From Pararhodospirillum photometricum DSM 122 (lineage in GTDB: Bacteria > Pseudomonadota > Alphaproteobacteria > Rhodospirillales > Rhodospirillaceae), in contig NC_017059.1 of the NCBI RefSeq assembly GCF_000284415.1, positions 2,504,490 to 2,538,172 on the forward strand: DNA of 33,683 nucleotides, written 5' to 3'. Under the pieces are notes generated by a model that was given only the letters and a program-made list of their open reading frames with translations, had not been told where the DNA came from and searched no databases. A program made the position numbers and the translations under genes. Of this stretch, positions 17,040-26,526 are shown piece after piece. Within the stretch, counting starts at the first letter, position 1, and each line of letters starts with the position of its first letter.

Positions 17040-17663
17040 TCAAGCCGCAGGCGACAGGACCATCCAGGGCATTTGCTGGGTACGGGTTTGTTCGAAGGTA
17101 TCGATCTTGTCCTGTTTTTGCAGGGTCAGGCCGATGTCATCGAGACCGTTGAGCAGGCAGTGCTTGCGGAAGGCATCGACCTCGAAGGTGATGGCGCCAC
17201 CGTCGGGGCCGCGGATGACTTGGTTTTCCAAGTCCACGGTGACGGTGGCGTTGGCGCCGCGCTCGGCGTCGTCCATCAGCTTGTCCACATCGGCCTGGGG
17301 CAGGACGATGGGCAGGATGCCGTTCTTGAAGCAGTTATTGAAAAAGATGTCGGCAAAGCTGGGGGCAATGATGCAGCGGATGCCGAAGTCGAGCAGGGCC
17401 CAGGGCGCATGCTCGCGCGAGGAGCCGCAGCCGAAGTTAGCGCCGGACACCAAAATAGTTGCCGAACGCCACGCGGCCTTGTTCAGGACAAAGTCCGGGT
17501 TCTCGGCGCCCTCGGGCGTGTAGCGCATTTCATCGAACAGGTTCTTGCCCAGACCGGTGCGCTTGATCGTCTTCAGGAACTGCTTGGGGATGATCATGTC
17601 GGTATCCACATTGATCATCGGCAGCGGCGCCGCGACGCCGGTCAGAACGGTGAATTTCTCCAT
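17040..17663 (-). CDS. leuD: 3-isopropylmalate dehydratase small subunit
   Basis: 207 residues, full length. With LeuC it isomerises 2-isopropylmalate to 3-isopropylmalate in leucine synthesis. The aconitase swivel-domain signature is clear: [16 protein letters not shown] (18-33), the substrate-binding loop [17 protein letters not shown], then [20 protein letters not shown]. The start follows GAGGAG, which sits inside the 3' end of the DUF4276 gene, 4 nt upstream of it. leuC lies on the same strand but is separated by two non-leucine genes. leuB, which often follows leuD in alphaproteobacteria, is not next; the broken rRNA operon is. Confidence 0.95.
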   Translation of the reverse strand: MEKFTVLTGVAAPLPMINVDTDMIIPKQFLKTIKRTGLGKNLFDEMRYTPEGAENPDFVLNKAAWRSATILVSGANFGCGSSREHAPWALLDFGIRCIIAPSFADIFFNNCFKNGILPIVLPQADVDKLMDDAERGANATVTVDLENQVIRGPDGGAITFEVDAFRKHCLLNGLDDIGLTLQKQDKIDTFEQTRTQQMPWMVLSPAA

Positions 17664-17667
17664 CGAC

Positions 17668-18237
17668 TTACACTCTCCTCTCGGCCGCGAGCGCTTGGAC
17701 GCCGCGTAAAAAAACCTGAAAACTATGCGATCGGTTCCGCTGGGGATCCATGTACGGCCCGATATCGCGCGCCCCGCTGCGGGCTTTATACCCGGGCATC
17801 AGCTCTTGCAACTCTTGCTTGGCGTTGGCCCGTGCGTCAGGGTCCCGATATTTTTCCCGTCGCCGCAAGGCCTCGGCCAGCCCTTTGCGTTGTGTGGCCT
17901 GTTCCACGGCGTCCAGATCTCCCAGATACCAAGACTCCAGTTCATGACACACGATGCGGACCAAAACGTTCGGTCGGTCCGCCGCCCGGCAGAGGTCAAG
18001 CAGGCTGGCTTTCAACGCCCGGCAATCCGCCTGATCTTTGTCGTGGACGATCACAAAGCGGGTTTCCGGCGGCCACCCCTTGAGCCGCGACGGAATTTGG
18101 TGACGAAGGTCTGTTTTACCGCGATGACGCAGCACCGTCATCCCCAGCGCGGCCTCGCCAAACACTTTGGGAAGAAGAAATTCCTGCAAAAAAATCTGCA
18201 TGGACTCTTCCTCGACCAGGATGACGAGGGGCGGCAT
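17668..18237 (-). CDS. DUF4276-family, TOPRIM-like protein paired with an AAA ATPase
   Basis: 189 residues from ATG 18237; a longer frame to 18366 lies inside the ATPase gene and is rejected. The N-terminal strand [21 protein letters not shown] matches the 'VEGxTExxFL' opening of DUF4276 and other TOPRIM folds but with E-E-S-M in place of G-x-S/T-E. A DxD motif follows ([10 protein letters not shown]66/D68), and [10 protein letters not shown] (98-107) is typical of DUF4276. TOPRIM partners of ATPases act as nucleases in OLD, Gabija and PARIS-type defence. The gene starts 2 nt after the ATPase stop, so the two form a unit. Nuclease activity is inferred, and the changed first motif makes it uncertain. 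Confidence 0.75.
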   Translation of the reverse strand: MPPLVILVEEESMQIFLQEFLLPKVFGEAALGMTVLRHRGKTDLRHQIPSRLKGWPPETRFVIVHDKDQADCRALKASLLDLCRAADRPNVLVRIVCHELESWYLGDLDAVEQATQRKGLAEALRRREKYRDPDARANAKQELQELMPGYKARSGARDIGPYMDPQRNRSHSFQVFLRGVQALAAERRV

Positions 18238-18239
18238 GG

Positions 18240-19310
18240 TCAGGCGAGACCTCCGCTCATCCAGATCTGGCCGGGCAGATCTCCCGCCTCGGCCATGGCC
18301 CGCGCGTTCGGCTTGTCGGCCGCACGGTGGATCCGGGTCTCGCCGTTTTCCTTGCTCAGGACCCAAAGGCTCTCAAGAGGCACGGCGTTGAGAAAATCGG
18401 GGGAATGGGTGGTGACGAACACCTGGCCCTTTTGTTCGGAGAACAGCGCGAAATCCTCGGCCAGCTCGCCCAGATGATGCGGGTTGATCCGCCCTTCCGG
18501 CTCCTCGGCGCACAGGAGGGTCGGAGGATCGGGATCGTTGAGGATCAGCAACCAGGCCAACATGTTCAGGGTCCCCTCCGACATCTCCCGTTCCAGGAAC
18601 GGCGTCGGGATGGCGCCATCGCGAAAGCGCAGGGCAATTCGGCCATCTTCCATCTTGAGCGGCTCGATCCCCTGGACGCCCGGGATGCGCTGGGCCATCC
18701 GCCGCTCGACCAGCCGGAACACCTCTGGGTGTTTTTCCGACAGATAGCGCACCACCGCATGGGCGTTGGTCCCGCGCTCGGTCATCCGGTGGGTGACGGC
18801 GCCCGTTCCCTCTAAGGAGTTCCCGGGGCGAAGGCGAAGGTCAAAGGAGCGAAACCCTTCGATAAAGTCGTAAACAGCGGAGAAAAACGAATGCTTGGCG
18901 ATGTGCTTCAGCAAAAACAAGCTGGACAGATCCCCAGTCGGGCTGAGATGAGCGGCCAACGGCCTCCCCTCGCCCTGCTTGACCTTGTCTGAGGCAAAAA
19001 CAAACCCCGTTCGCGCCCCCTCCATCGCCTCGAAGGCATAGCCACACCGCTGTGCCGCGTCCCCTTCCTCGGCGACCTCAAGATCAACCGAAATCGTCCG
19101 ATCCGACCCGCCTCGGGAAAAATACGCTGCGGCGTCCCCAAGATCCTGCCCCCGCCCCGTCACCATGGCCCGCACGAACGCCAAAGCCTCCAAAACGGAA
19201 GACTTCCCGCTGCCGTTCGGCCCGATCAACACATTGAACGCGGGAATATCCTCCAGAACCACGTCCCGAAGGCTCTTGAAATTCTGGATCTGGAGACGAG
19301 ACAGCCGCAT
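18240..19310 (-). CDS. RecF/OLD-like AAA (ABC-type) ATPase
   Basis: 356 residues. The N-terminus LQIQNFKSLRDV plus Walker A GPNGSGKS (30-37) is typical of AAA_21/AAA_15 ATPases. Late in the protein come a signature-like REMSEGTLNMLAWLL, Walker B LLCAEEPEGRINP and the H-loop FVTTHSPDFLN. No nuclease domain is fused; the DUF4276 gene 2 nt downstream probably supplies it, like a split OLD nuclease. The start follows AAGGGGGG and lies 79 nt after leuC, across a GC-rich palindrome. Interpretation as a two-gene defence unit is inference from analogy with PARIS and Gabija. Confidence 0.82.
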   Translation of the reverse strand: MRLSRLQIQNFKSLRDVVLEDIPAFNVLIGPNGSGKSSVLEALAFVRAMVTGRGQDLGDAAAYFSRGGSDRTISVDLEVAEEGDAAQRCGYAFEAMEGARTGFVFASDKVKQGEGRPLAAHLSPTGDLSSLFLLKHIAKHSFFSAVYDFIEGFRSFDLRLRPGNSLEGTGAVTHRMTERGTNAHAVVRYLSEKHPEVFRLVERRMAQRIPGVQGIEPLKMEDGRIALRFRDGAIPTPFLEREMSEGTLNMLAWLLILNDPDPPTLLCAEEPEGRINPHHLGELAEDFALFSEQKGQVFVTTHSPDFLNAVPLESLWVLSKENGETRIHRAADKPNARAMAEAGDLPGQIWMSGGLA

Positions 19311-19389
19311 GAACCCCCCTTAAAGGACCGCCGGGGTCCGGCCCCGGGTAGGGGTGCGGGGGCGGCAGCCCCCGCGACAGACGACGATC

Positions 19390-20793
19390 TTACAGCGACC
19401 GAACGTCGGTGAGGAAGCCGGTGACAGCGGCGGCGGCAGCCATAGCAGGGCTCACAAGGTGGGTGCGACCGCCCCGGCCCTGACGGCCCTCGAAGTTGCG
19501 GTTCGAGGTCGAGGCGCAGCGCTCGCCCGGGGCCAGCTTGTCCTCGTTCATGGCCAAGCACATGGAGCAGCCCGGTTCGCGCCACTCGAAGCCGGCCTCG
19601 ACGAAGATCGCATCAAGCCCTTCGGCCTCGGCCTGTTCCTTCACGAGACCAGAGCCCGGCACGACCATGGCCTGGACGCCCTCGGCAACCCGACGCCCCT
19701 GGGCGACGGCGGCCGCCGCGCGCAGGTCCTCGATACGGCCGTTGGTGCACGAGCCGATGAACACGCGGTCGATCTTGACCTCGGTCAGGGGCATGCCGGC
19801 GGTGAGGCCCATGTAGTCCAAGGAGCGCTGGAGGGCGGCGCGGCGGGCGGGATCAGCCTCGGCGGCGGGGTCGGGGACGGTGCCGGTGATCGGCACGACG
19901 TTCTCCGGGCTGGTCCCCCAGGTGACTTGCGGCACGATGGTGGTGGCATCCAGCTCGACGATGCGGTCGAAGTGCGCACCGTCGTCGGTCTTGAGGGTGC
20001 GCCACCAGGACACGGCCGCTTCCCACAAGGCGCCCTTGGGAACGAGGGGTCGGCCCTTGAGGTACTCGAAGGTCACTTCGTCGGGGGCGATGAGGCCGGC
20101 GCGGGCGCCCGCTTCGATGGTCATGTTACAGACCGTCATGCGGCCTTCCATCGACAGGCTTCGGATGGCCTCGCCGGCAAACTCGATGACATAGCCGGTG
20201 CCGCCGGCGGTGCCGATGGTGCCGATGATGGCCAGCACGATATCCTTGGCGGTGACGCCGGCGGGCAGGGTGCCGTTGACGCGCACCAACATGTCCTTGG
20301 CCGGCTGCTGGACCAGGGTTTGGGTGGCGAGCACGTGCTCGACCTCGCTGGTGCCAATGCCAAAGGCCAGCGCACCGAAGGCGCCGTGGGTCGAGGTGTG
20401 GCTGTCGCCGCACACGATGGTGGCGCCGGGCAGGGTGAAGCCTTGCTCGGGCCCAACGATGTGGACCACGCCCTGGCGGATGTCATCCATGGGGAAATAG
20501 GGGACGCCAAAATCCTTGGCGTTGGCCTCGAGGGTTTCGACCTGGAGGCGGCTTTCCGGGTTGGTGATGCCCAGGCTGCGGTCGGTGGTGGGGACGTTGT
20601 GGTCGGCGACGGCCAGGGTGGCTTCGGGATGGCGCACCGGACGACCGGCCATCCGAAGGCCTTCAAACGCCTGCGGGCTGGTGACCTCGTGGACCATGTG
20701 CCGGTCGATGTAGATCAGGCAGGTGCCATCTTCCTGGGTGGCGACCAGGTGGGATTGCCAGATCTTATTGAACAGGGTCGTGGGCTTGCCCAT
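19390..20793 (-). CDS. leuC: 3-isopropylmalate dehydratase large subunit
   Basis: 467 residues, complete. It carries the 4Fe-4S cluster of the leucine-pathway isomerase; the ligands are visible as C349 (IGSCTNGR), C409 and C412 ([11 protein letters not shown]). Other family blocks: [41 protein letters not shown], and the C-terminal [27 protein letters not shown] precedes the ATG by eight bases. It follows rplS by about 205 nt. Between it and leuD lie an ATPase and a DUF4276 gene, an unusual interruption. Confidence 0.96.
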   Translation of the reverse strand: MGKPTTLFNKIWQSHLVATQEDGTCLIYIDRHMVHEVTSPQAFEGLRMAGRPVRHPEATLAVADHNVPTTDRSLGITNPESRLQVETLEANAKDFGVPYFPMDDIRQGVVHIVGPEQGFTLPGATIVCGDSHTSTHGAFGALAFGIGTSEVEHVLATQTLVQQPAKDMLVRVNGTLPAGVTAKDIVLAIIGTIGTAGGTGYVIEFAGEAIRSLSMEGRMTVCNMTIEAGARAGLIAPDEVTFEYLKGRPLVPKGALWEAAVSWWRTLKTDDGAHFDRIVELDATTIVPQVTWGTSPENVVPITGTVPDPAAEADPARRAALQRSLDYMGLTAGMPLTEVKIDRVFIGSCTNGRIEDLRAAAAVAQGRRVAEGVQAMVVPGSGLVKEQAEAEGLDAIFVEAGFEWREPGCSMCLAMNEDKLAPGERCASTSNRNFEGRQGRGGRTHLVSPAMAAAAAVTGFLTDVRSL

Positions 20794-20930
20794 GCGCGGC
20801 GCTCCTGAACGAACGATGACGGGACGGGTTCCGGGCGGGGGGAGGACCGGGCTGGTGTCCCCCCTGCCTGGGGTAGGCGGTCACGTGAGGCCCCGCCCCG
20901 CGGGCACGCCCAGGGGCCCGCGCGCCGCGC

Positions 20931-20952
20931 CCGGTTTCCTGAGAGGAAAACC
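20931..20952. terminator. Hairpin after rplS, possible terminator or attenuator
   Basis: CCGGTTTCCT-GAG-AGGAAAACCGG forms a stem with one bulge in the 205-nt rplS-leuC gap. There is no clear T-run after it on either strand, so termination is uncertain; a leader structure for leuC is the alternative. Confidence 0.3.
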
Positions 20953-20998
20953 GGAAGCGGGCCGGGCCGCGGACCACCCCGGAGGCGAGCCGGACGCC

Positions 20999-21472
20999 TT
21001 ACTTCTTCTTCTTGGGGGCGTCCTTCTTGGGGGCCTCCTTGGGGGCGTCGGTCTTGGCGGTCTGCTTGCGCACCTGGGTGATGTCGCGCTCGGCGGCGAG
21101 GGCACGCTGGGTGGCGTTGGTGTCCTCGACGATACGAGCGGCGCGGCCGCGCAGGTCACGCAGGTAGTAGAGCTTCGCGCGACGGACCTTACCACGACGC
21201 ACGACCTCGATGCGGTCGATGGTCGGGGCATAGAGCGGGAACACGCGCTCCACGCCTTCGCCGAAGGAAATCTTGCGCACGGTGAAGGAGCTGTTAAGCC
21301 CCGCGTTGCGCCGGGCGATGCACACGCCTTCGTAGGCCTGCACGCGCTCGCGGTTGCCTTCAACCACCTTCACGTGAATCTTCAGGGTGTCGCCGGGGCT
21401 GAACTCGGGAACGCCCCGCTTTTCCAGGAGCTTGGAAATCTGCTCCCGCTCCAGTTGCTCAATGATGTTCAT
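20999..21472 (-). CDS. rplS: 50S ribosomal protein L19
   Basis: 157 residues from ATG 21472, which overlaps the trmD stop as ATGA. The body [89 protein letters not shown] is canonical L19, which sits at the 30S/50S interface. The tail of about 40 residues ends [15 protein letters not shown], longer than the usual roughly 115-residue protein and lysine/alanine/proline-rich. The frame stays open upstream to 21961 only as a shadow across trmD. Confidence 0.96.
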   Translation of the reverse strand: MNIIEQLEREQISKLLEKRGVPEFSPGDTLKIHVKVVEGNRERVQAYEGVCIARRNAGLNSSFTVRKISFGEGVERVFPLYAPTIDRIEVVRRGKVRRAKLYYLRDLRGRAARIVEDTNATQRALAAERDITQVRKQTAKTDAPKEAPKKDAPKKKK

Positions 21473-22188
21473 GGTCCGCAATCTCCGTTCAGGGACGCCC
21501 GCCGGGCGGTGTAGCGGGCCCAGAGGTCGGGGCGCCGCTGCCGTGTTAGGTCTTCCGCCTGGGCTCGGCGCCAGGCGGCAACGTTTTGATGGTGCCCGGA
21601 AATCAAAACCTCCGGGACCGCCCGCTCCTGCCAGACGGCGGGGCGGGTGTAGTGGGGATATTCCAGCAATCCCCCTTCGAAACTTTCCTCGTCCAGCGAC
21701 TGGGCCCCGCCCAGCACGCCGGGCAGGAGACGCACCACGGCGTCGAGCAGGACAAAAGCCGCCAGCTCCCCCCCCGAAAGGACATAGTCGCCGATGCTGA
21801 CCTCCTGCACGGCCCGGGCCTCTAGCACGCGCTGGTCCACGCCCTCGTAGCGCCCGCACAACACGGTGAGCGAGGGCACCTGGGCCAGCGTGTGGGCCAG
21901 GGCCTGATCGAGCGGCCGCCCACGCGGGGACAGGTAGATCAACGGCCCGTCGCCGGGCCAAGACGCCTCGATGGCGGCATCGACCACGTCGGGACGCATC
22001 ACCATGCCGGCCCCGCCGCCAAACGGACTGTCATCCACGGTGCGGTGGCGGTCGGTGGCGAAGCTCCTGATGTCCACGGCGTCGAGGCTCCACAGACCGT
22101 TGGTCAAGGCCTTGCCGGTCAGCGAGGCGCCCAACGGGCCCGGGAACATCTCGGGAAAGAGGGTAAGCACCACGGCCCTGAGGCTCAT
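21469..22188 (-). CDS. trmD: tRNA (guanine-N1)-methyltransferase
   Basis: 239 residues. It methylates G37 of tRNAs reading CNN/CGG-type codons and prevents frameshifting. The SPOUT trefoil-knot motifs are present: [44 protein letters not shown], and [25 protein letters not shown]; the C-terminal part has YTRPAVWQ and [14 protein letters not shown]. Start overlaps the rimM stop and stop overlaps rplS, both as ATGA, so the operon is translationally coupled. Confidence 0.97.
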   Translation of the reverse strand: MSLRAVVLTLFPEMFPGPLGASLTGKALTNGLWSLDAVDIRSFATDRHRTVDDSPFGGGAGMVMRPDVVDAAIEASWPGDGPLIYLSPRGRPLDQALAHTLAQVPSLTVLCGRYEGVDQRVLEARAVQEVSIGDYVLSGGELAAFVLLDAVVRLLPGVLGGAQSLDEESFEGGLLEYPHYTRPAVWQERAVPEVLISGHHQNVAAWRRAQAEDLTRQRRPDLWARYTARRASLNGDCGP

Positions 22189-22733
22189 GACGACGTCTCC
22201 CCGGTGGCGTCGTCGGTTTCGTCGTCGAGCAGGCCGAGCGGCGGATCGACCACCAGCCGGCCGCCGGCCACATCGACCACGGGAACAACGGCACGGGTAA
22301 ACGGCAGCATGACCGACCGGCGCTGGTCGGGGAGTAGGACGTCGAGAACGTCGCCCGCTCCAAAGTTTTCGACGGCCCGCACCACGCCCAGGATCTCGCC
22401 CCCGGTTCGCTCGACGCGCAGGCCCACGAGGTCGGCCAGAAAGAACTCGTCCTCGTCCAAGGTGTCGCGCGGCAAGGCGGCGCGCTCCAGGTAGAGGCGG
22501 GTTCCCTTCAGGCCTTCGGCGGCCGTGCGGTCAGCAACGCCCGCGACGGCGCACAGAACCGCGCCCTTCACCCGGTTGCGCGGGGTAAGGGTAAAGGTCC
22601 GCTGGCCGTTTTCGTCGGTCAGGGGCCCATGGGCGGCCAGGGTGTGCTCGTCCTCGGTGAAGGCTTTCACCCGAACAAGACCCCGGACGCCATGGGCGCC
22701 GACGATCACTCCCACGAGCAGGCGATCTGACAT
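22185..22733 (-). CDS. rimM: 16S rRNA processing / ribosome maturation factor RimM
   Basis: 182 residues. The N-terminal RimM domain begins [23 protein letters not shown]; the C-terminal PRC-barrel begins [14 protein letters not shown] and contains [19 protein letters not shown]. It helps assemble the 30S head by binding S19. It lies 24 nt after rpsP and overlaps trmD by 4 nt, the standard order. The C-terminal tail is short and acidic. Confidence 0.95.
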   Translation of the reverse strand: MSDRLLVGVIVGAHGVRGLVRVKAFTEDEHTLAAHGPLTDENGQRTFTLTPRNRVKGAVLCAVAGVADRTAAEGLKGTRLYLERAALPRDTLDEDEFFLADLVGLRVERTGGEILGVVRAVENFGAGDVLDVLLPDQRRSVMLPFTRAVVPVVDVAGGRLVVDPPLGLLDDETDDATGETSS

Positions 22734-22757
22734 GATGACCCGTCAAATGCCAGAGGC

Positions 22758-23126
22758 TCAGCCTTCGGCGGCCGCTTCGGCGGCGGCCTTGGCCTTCTCG
22801 GCGGCAACGCGCAGACGCTCCTGCGCCTTGGCGCGGGGCTGGCTCTTGCGGGTCTGCTCGGGCACGGCGCGCGGTTCGGCCAGACCGGCCAGACCCAAGA
22901 AGCGGGCCACGCGGTCGGAGGGCTGGGCGCCGACGCCCAGCCAGTACTTCAGGCGCTCTTCCTTCAGAATGACGCGGCGCTCGTGATCGCGCGGCAGCAT
23001 CGGATCGAACGACCCCAGCTTCTCGATGAAGCGGCCGTCGCGCGGGCTGCGGGAGTCCGCCACCACAATACGGTAGAACGGGCGCTTCTTGGCGCCGCCA
23101 CGGGCGAGCCGGATGCGAAGGGACAT
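22758..23126 (-). CDS. rpsP: 30S ribosomal protein S16
   Basis: 122 residues from ATG 23126 ([26 protein letters not shown]). AAGGAG lies ten bases upstream, and the frame upstream to 23177 has no family match. S16 organises the 5' domain of 16S rRNA. The core to FLGLAG is canonical; a tail of about 35 residues rich in Ala, Lys and Glu follows, as in other alphaproteobacteria. First gene of the rpsP-rimM-trmD-rplS set, 121 nt after ffh. Confidence 0.96.
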   Translation of the reverse strand: MSLRIRLARGGAKKRPFYRIVVADSRSPRDGRFIEKLGSFDPMLPRDHERRVILKEERLKYWLGVGAQPSDRVARFLGLAGLAEPRAVPEQTRKSQPRAKAQERLRVAAEKAKAAAEAAAEG

Positions 23127-23247
23127 GGTTTTCGGTGCTCCTTGGGTCGTGGTCGTCTGGTACGAACAAACGGTCAAAACGGAAAAAGAGGCCCCGCCGC
23201 CCCGGATCCCGAGGGCGGGCAGGGCAACGGGAACAACAGGAAAAAGG

Positions 23248-24723
23248 CTAGCGCTTGCGCTTGCCGGGACGCATGGCCAGCCCCGGCGGCAGACCGCCCG
23301 GACCGCCCGGCGCGCCCAGCGCCCGGGCCAGCGCGCCCATGTCGGGGGCGTCGCCGGTCTCCATTTCCTTCAGCATGTTCATGAGGCCCTTACGCCCGCC
23401 CAGCTTTTTCAGCCGCTTCATGACGGTGGCCATTTGCTCATGCTGCTTGAGCAGGCGGTTGACCTCGGGGATCGTGGTGCCCGAGCCAGCGGCGATGCGC
23501 TTCTTGCGGCTGGCCTTGATGATCTCCGGGGTGCGCCGTTCCTTGAGGGTCATGGACAAGATGATCGCTTCTTGGCGCGGGATCATCTTGTCGTCGATCT
23601 GGGTCTCGGCCATCTGGCGCTGCATCTTGCTGATGCCGGGCATCATGCCGAGCAGGCCCTTGACGTCGCCCATGCGCTTGATCTGGCGCAACTGGGCCAG
23701 CAGGTCCTCCAGGTCGAACTTGCCTTCCGCCATGCGCTTGGCCATGCGCTCGGCGTCTTCCAGCTCGATGGTCTGGGCGGCCTTCTCGACCAGCGACACG
23801 ATGTCGCCCATGTCGAGGATACGCCCGGCCACGCGCTGCGGATGGAAGGCGTCCAGGTCCTCCATCTTCTCGCCGATGCCCATCAGCTTGACGGGCACGC
23901 CGGTGACGGCACGCATGGACAAGGCCGCGCCGCCGCGCGAGTCGCCATCAACACGGGTCAGGACGATGCCGGTGATGCCGACCTTTTCATTGAATTCGGA
24001 GGCGATGGTCACCGCGTCCTGGCCGGTCATGGCGTCGGTCACGAGCAAGGTCTCGTGCGGGCGCACCAACTCGCGCACGGCGGCGACCTCGGCCATCAGG
24101 ACTTCGTCGATGTGCAAGCGGCCGGCGGTGTCGAGGATCACCACGTCGTAGCCACCGGCCCGCGCTTCCTTCATGGCGCGCTCGGCGATCGCCACCGGCA
24201 TCTGGCCGACCACGATGGGCAGGGTATCGATCCCGGTCTGCTCGCCCAAAATCGCCAACTGCTGCTGCGCCGCCGGGCGGTAGACGTCGAGCGAGGCCAG
24301 CAGGACCTTCTTGCGCTCGCGGGTCTTGATGCGCAGGCCAATCTTGGCCGACGAGGTGGTCTTACCCGAGCCCTGAAGACCGACCATCAAGATCGGCACC
24401 GGGGGCGTGTGGGCAATGTCGATGCCCAGCATCATCGGATCGGGCTCGGCATCGCCGTCGCCGGCCAGCATCGCCACCAAGGCGTCGTGAACGATCTTAA
24501 CGACCATCTGGCCCGGCGTCACCGAGCGGATCACCTGCTGCCCGATGGCCTCTTCCTTGACCTGGGCGATAAAGCGCTTGACCACGGGCAGGGCAACGTC
24601 GGCATCCAGCAAAGCCACGCGCACCTCGCGCATGGCCTCGTCAACATCGGCCTCCGTCAGGGAGGAACGACGGGTCAGCTTGTCGAATACGCCGCTCAGG
24701 CGGCCTGACAGTCCTTCAAACAT
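23248..24723 (-). CDS. ffh: Signal recognition particle protein (SRP54 homologue)
   Basis: 491 residues from ATG 24723 ([16 protein letters not shown]). N domain about 1-90 with [15 protein letters not shown]; GTPase G1 GLQGSGKT (115-122), then [16 protein letters not shown], and [11 protein letters not shown] domain with methionine-rich stretches such as [11 protein letters not shown] and the C-terminal [14 protein letters not shown]. It binds 4.5S RNA and signal sequences and targets ribosomes to the membrane with FtsY. The frame stays open to 24960 without conserved sequence, so that extension is rejected. It may be co-transcribed with rpsP. Confidence 0.97.
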   Translation of the reverse strand: MFEGLSGRLSGVFDKLTRRSSLTEADVDEAMREVRVALLDADVALPVVKRFIAQVKEEAIGQQVIRSVTPGQMVVKIVHDALVAMLAGDGDAEPDPMMLGIDIAHTPPVPILMVGLQGSGKTTSSAKIGLRIKTRERKKVLLASLDVYRPAAQQQLAILGEQTGIDTLPIVVGQMPVAIAERAMKEARAGGYDVVILDTAGRLHIDEVLMAEVAAVRELVRPHETLLVTDAMTGQDAVTIASEFNEKVGITGIVLTRVDGDSRGGAALSMRAVTGVPVKLMGIGEKMEDLDAFHPQRVAGRILDMGDIVSLVEKAAQTIELEDAERMAKRMAEGKFDLEDLLAQLRQIKRMGDVKGLLGMMPGISKMQRQMAETQIDDKMIPRQEAIILSMTLKERRTPEIIKASRKKRIAAGSGTTIPEVNRLLKQHEQMATVMKRLKKLGGRKGLMNMLKEMETGDAPDMGALARALGAPGGPGGLPPGLAMRPGKRKR

Positions 24724-25153
24724 GCTCTCGTGCCCATCCCGCTTTAACTCACCCGTGGGAAACTGGATCGTGCTCGTGCTTGCCGCCAAGACCCTTGGCG
24801 TCAAGACAAACGACACCAACGCCAGTGCGCGATCCTCGCGGACTGGCGGACCTCCTCGGAGGCTTGAAGGGTCATCCGACAACGGGACGACACGATCCTC
24901 CGGCGCCGCTGGGCGGACAGCCGGAGGCGGGAGAGTTATCCACCGGCCAGCGAGAGTCAAGGGAAAAGGACCTGCACGGGAGGCAAGCCCCAGGACGGGA
25001 GGGGGCAGGGAGGGGGCGCAGGGAGGGCTCTGCCTTCCCGACCCTCTCTTTATCCTTTCGCCGGGTGACGGGTTGCCGCGCCGCCCGGCGATGCGCTAAG
25101 GTCAGGCCGCGCCGCTCGCGTCGCTATCATAAAGGCACCGGGGAGGGGAACCC
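24724..25153. other. 430-nt divergent intergenic region upstream of ffh and the secreted-protein gene
   Basis: GC-rich and non-coding by eye. It holds an inverted repeat CCTCCGGC (24897-24904) / GCCGGAGG (24920-24927), a short palindrome CCTCCTCGGAGG (24851-24862), and a degenerate member of the palindrome family near 25005-25055. On the minus strand TTGACG at about 24797-24802 could be a -35 for ffh, but no good -10 follows. Plus-strand TATCAT (about 25127-25132) could be a -10 for the gene at 25154. Confidence 0.45.
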
Positions 25154-25837
25154 TTGACGTTTATCACCACCCGTCTCGCGCGCCTGCTGGGAACCACGGC
25201 GATCTTGGCCGCCCTGGGCAGTTCGGGCGCCCTGGCCCAGAGCTATACCTATGCCGGCCCCTCCGCGCGTCCCGACCCTGCCCTCGTGGGTCTGGGCAAT
25301 ACGCCGGGGGTCACCGTCAATCCCGCCGCCCTTGAGGCCCTCTCCCGCCGCGCTGAGGACATCGCCCCGGCGGCCAGCCCGAGCAGCCCGGTCTCGCGCA
25401 CCTTTCTCCCCCAAAACGGTCCGCCCCCGGCCTCGCGTGCCCTGTTGCCCAGCCCCTCCCCCCGCCTTCCAAACGCCGCCCCCGCCCTGGGCGTGACCCT
25501 CCCCCCCCAAGCGGTGGCGGGGGACGGCCCGGGGGTGACACGGGCCGCCGACCGGGGGGCGGCGTTGCGGATCTTGACGCGCACGGGCAGGCCCTCGGCG
25601 GGCAGCGTCGGGTCATCGCCCAGCCAGTTGAGGCCGTCCACGGGGAAGGTCGTGACCGCCAGGGCAGCGCGAGGGCCGACAACCACGCGCTGGCCCTCGG
25701 CCTCCAGGCGCACGACGTACAAGGGTTCCTCGGTGCCGCCGACCCCCAGCCCCCGGCGCTGGCCCACGGTGTGGTGGATCAGCCCCCGATGCTGGCCAAG
25801 CACCCGGCCCTCGAGATCGACGATAGGCCCGGACTGA
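25154..25837 (+). CDS. Putative secreted protein; native 3' part probably lost
   Basis: Starts TTG at 25154 with a strong SD (GGAGGGG, five bases away). Residues 1-29 form a Sec signal peptide: basic start, LLGTTAILAALGSSGALA, cut at ALA|Q. The next roughly 95 residues are Pro/Ala/Ser-rich without a known domain. From about residue 125 (near 25525) the frame is simply antisense to mnmA, so that part is unlikely to be native. I infer the real protein was longer or different and was cut by the rearrangement that also removed the mnmA end. Function unknown. Confidence 0.5.
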   Translation: MTFITTRLARLLGTTAILAALGSSGALAQSYTYAGPSARPDPALVGLGNTPGVTVNPAALEALSRRAEDIAPAASPSSPVSRTFLPQNGPPPASRALLPSPSPRLPNAAPALGVTLPPQAVAGDGPGVTRAADRGAALRILTRTGRPSAGSVGSSPSQLRPSTGKVVTARAARGPTTTRWPSASRRTTYKGSSVPPTPSPRRWPTVWWISPRCWPSTRPSRSTIGPD

Positions 25838-26463
25838 TCGGCCTCGGGGCGCAAGCGGCGCACGATGTCGGTGTGACCGCCGCCCGGGGCAAAGCACAAA
25901 TCCTGGCTATCGGGTTTTTCGTCCACGGGAATGCCCAGGGCGCGGGCCCGAGCCCGGGTCTCGGTTTTGCTGGGCATGGTGCCCAGGGGAAAACGGACGA
26001 TTCCCAGAACATCGCGAGGCAGGGCAAACAGGAAATAGCTCTGGTCGCGGCTGAGATCGACGGCGCGATGGACCTCCGGCCCCCGGGGGCCGGGCAGGCA
26101 GCGCACGTAATGACCGGTCGCGAGGAGGCTGGCGCCCAGGGCCCGAGCGTGGTCCAGGAGGGCGCCGAACTTGATGGTGCGGTTGCACACGGCGCAGGGC
26201 AGCGGGGTTTCGCCGCTGGCGTAGGCGTCGGCAAAGGGCTGCACCACAGCGCTCTGGAAGGCGTCTTCCAGATCCAGCACATGGTGGGCGATAGCCAAAT
26301 GGTCGGCCACGCGCCGCGCGTCGCGGACGGCCTGGGCGCTGGTCGGCCCCAGGCGCATGGTCAGGCCGAAGACGGTGTGGCCCTCGGCTTTGAGCAAAGC
26401 GGCGGTCACGGCGCTGTCCACGCCCCCGGAAAGGGCAACGGCGACGGTCTGGCCTGGGGTCAT
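25249..26463 (-). CDS. mnmA: tRNA-specific 2-thiouridylase MnmA, C-terminal domain replaced
   Basis: ATG 26463 follows AGGAGG. It thiolates U34 of Lys, Glu and Gln tRNAs. PP-loop SGGVDS (12-17), catalytic cysteines C92 (PCAVCNRTIKF) and C189 (DSQDLCF), YFLFALP, and HTVGQRRGLGVGG are all present. Homology ends near residue 310 (KIRNAAPRSAARVT, about 25534); the last roughly 50 residues of the family, including the usual GQACVFY..RVLGGGWI block, are missing in all frames. The frame then reads about 95 residues of Gly/Arg-rich antisense sequence through the secreted-protein gene. Either a true truncation or an assembly junction; the active site is intact but tRNA binding may suffer. Confidence 0.82.
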   Translation of the reverse strand: MTPGQTVAVALSGGVDSAVTAALLKAEGHTVFGLTMRLGPTSAQAVRDARRVADHLAIAHHVLDLEDAFQSAVVQPFADAYASGETPLPCAVCNRTIKFGALLDHARALGASLLATGHYVRCLPGPRGPEVHRAVDLSRDQSYFLFALPRDVLGIVRFPLGTMPSKTETRARARALGIPVDEKPDSQDLCFAPGGGHTDIVRRLRPEADQSGPIVDLEGRVLGQHRGLIHHTVGQRRGLGVGGTEEPLYVVRLEAEGQRVVVGPRAALAVTTFPVDGLNWLGDDPTLPAEGLPVRVKIRNAAPRSAARVTPGPSPATAWGGRVTPRAGAAFGRRGEGLGNRAREAGGGPFWGRKVRETGLLGLAAGAMSSARRERASRAAGLTVTPGVLPRPTRAGSGRAEGPA

Positions 26464-26490
26464 GACAGAGCCTCCTGAGCAACGAAACGA

Positions 26491-26526
26491 GGGGGCTGGA
26501 CAGGGTGCGCCTCCCCAGCTTTTTTT
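26491..26526. repeat. Degenerate palindrome copy between tenA and mnmA
   Basis: GGGGGCTGGACAGGGTGCGCCTCCCCAGC followed by TTTTTTT. The right arm matches the family but the left arm is altered. Confidence 0.45.

Noticed and set aside
21473..21961. Extension of the rplS frame
   Set aside because: It is another frame of trmD; the true start overlaps the trmD stop as ATGA.
24724..24960. N-terminal extension of the ffh frame
   Set aside because: No conserved sequence upstream of [12 protein letters not shown]54 proteins begin there.
25154..26478. Long plus-strand frames opposite mnmA (for example 25771-26478)
   Set aside because: Antisense shadows in GC-rich DNA; low-complexity content and no SD.
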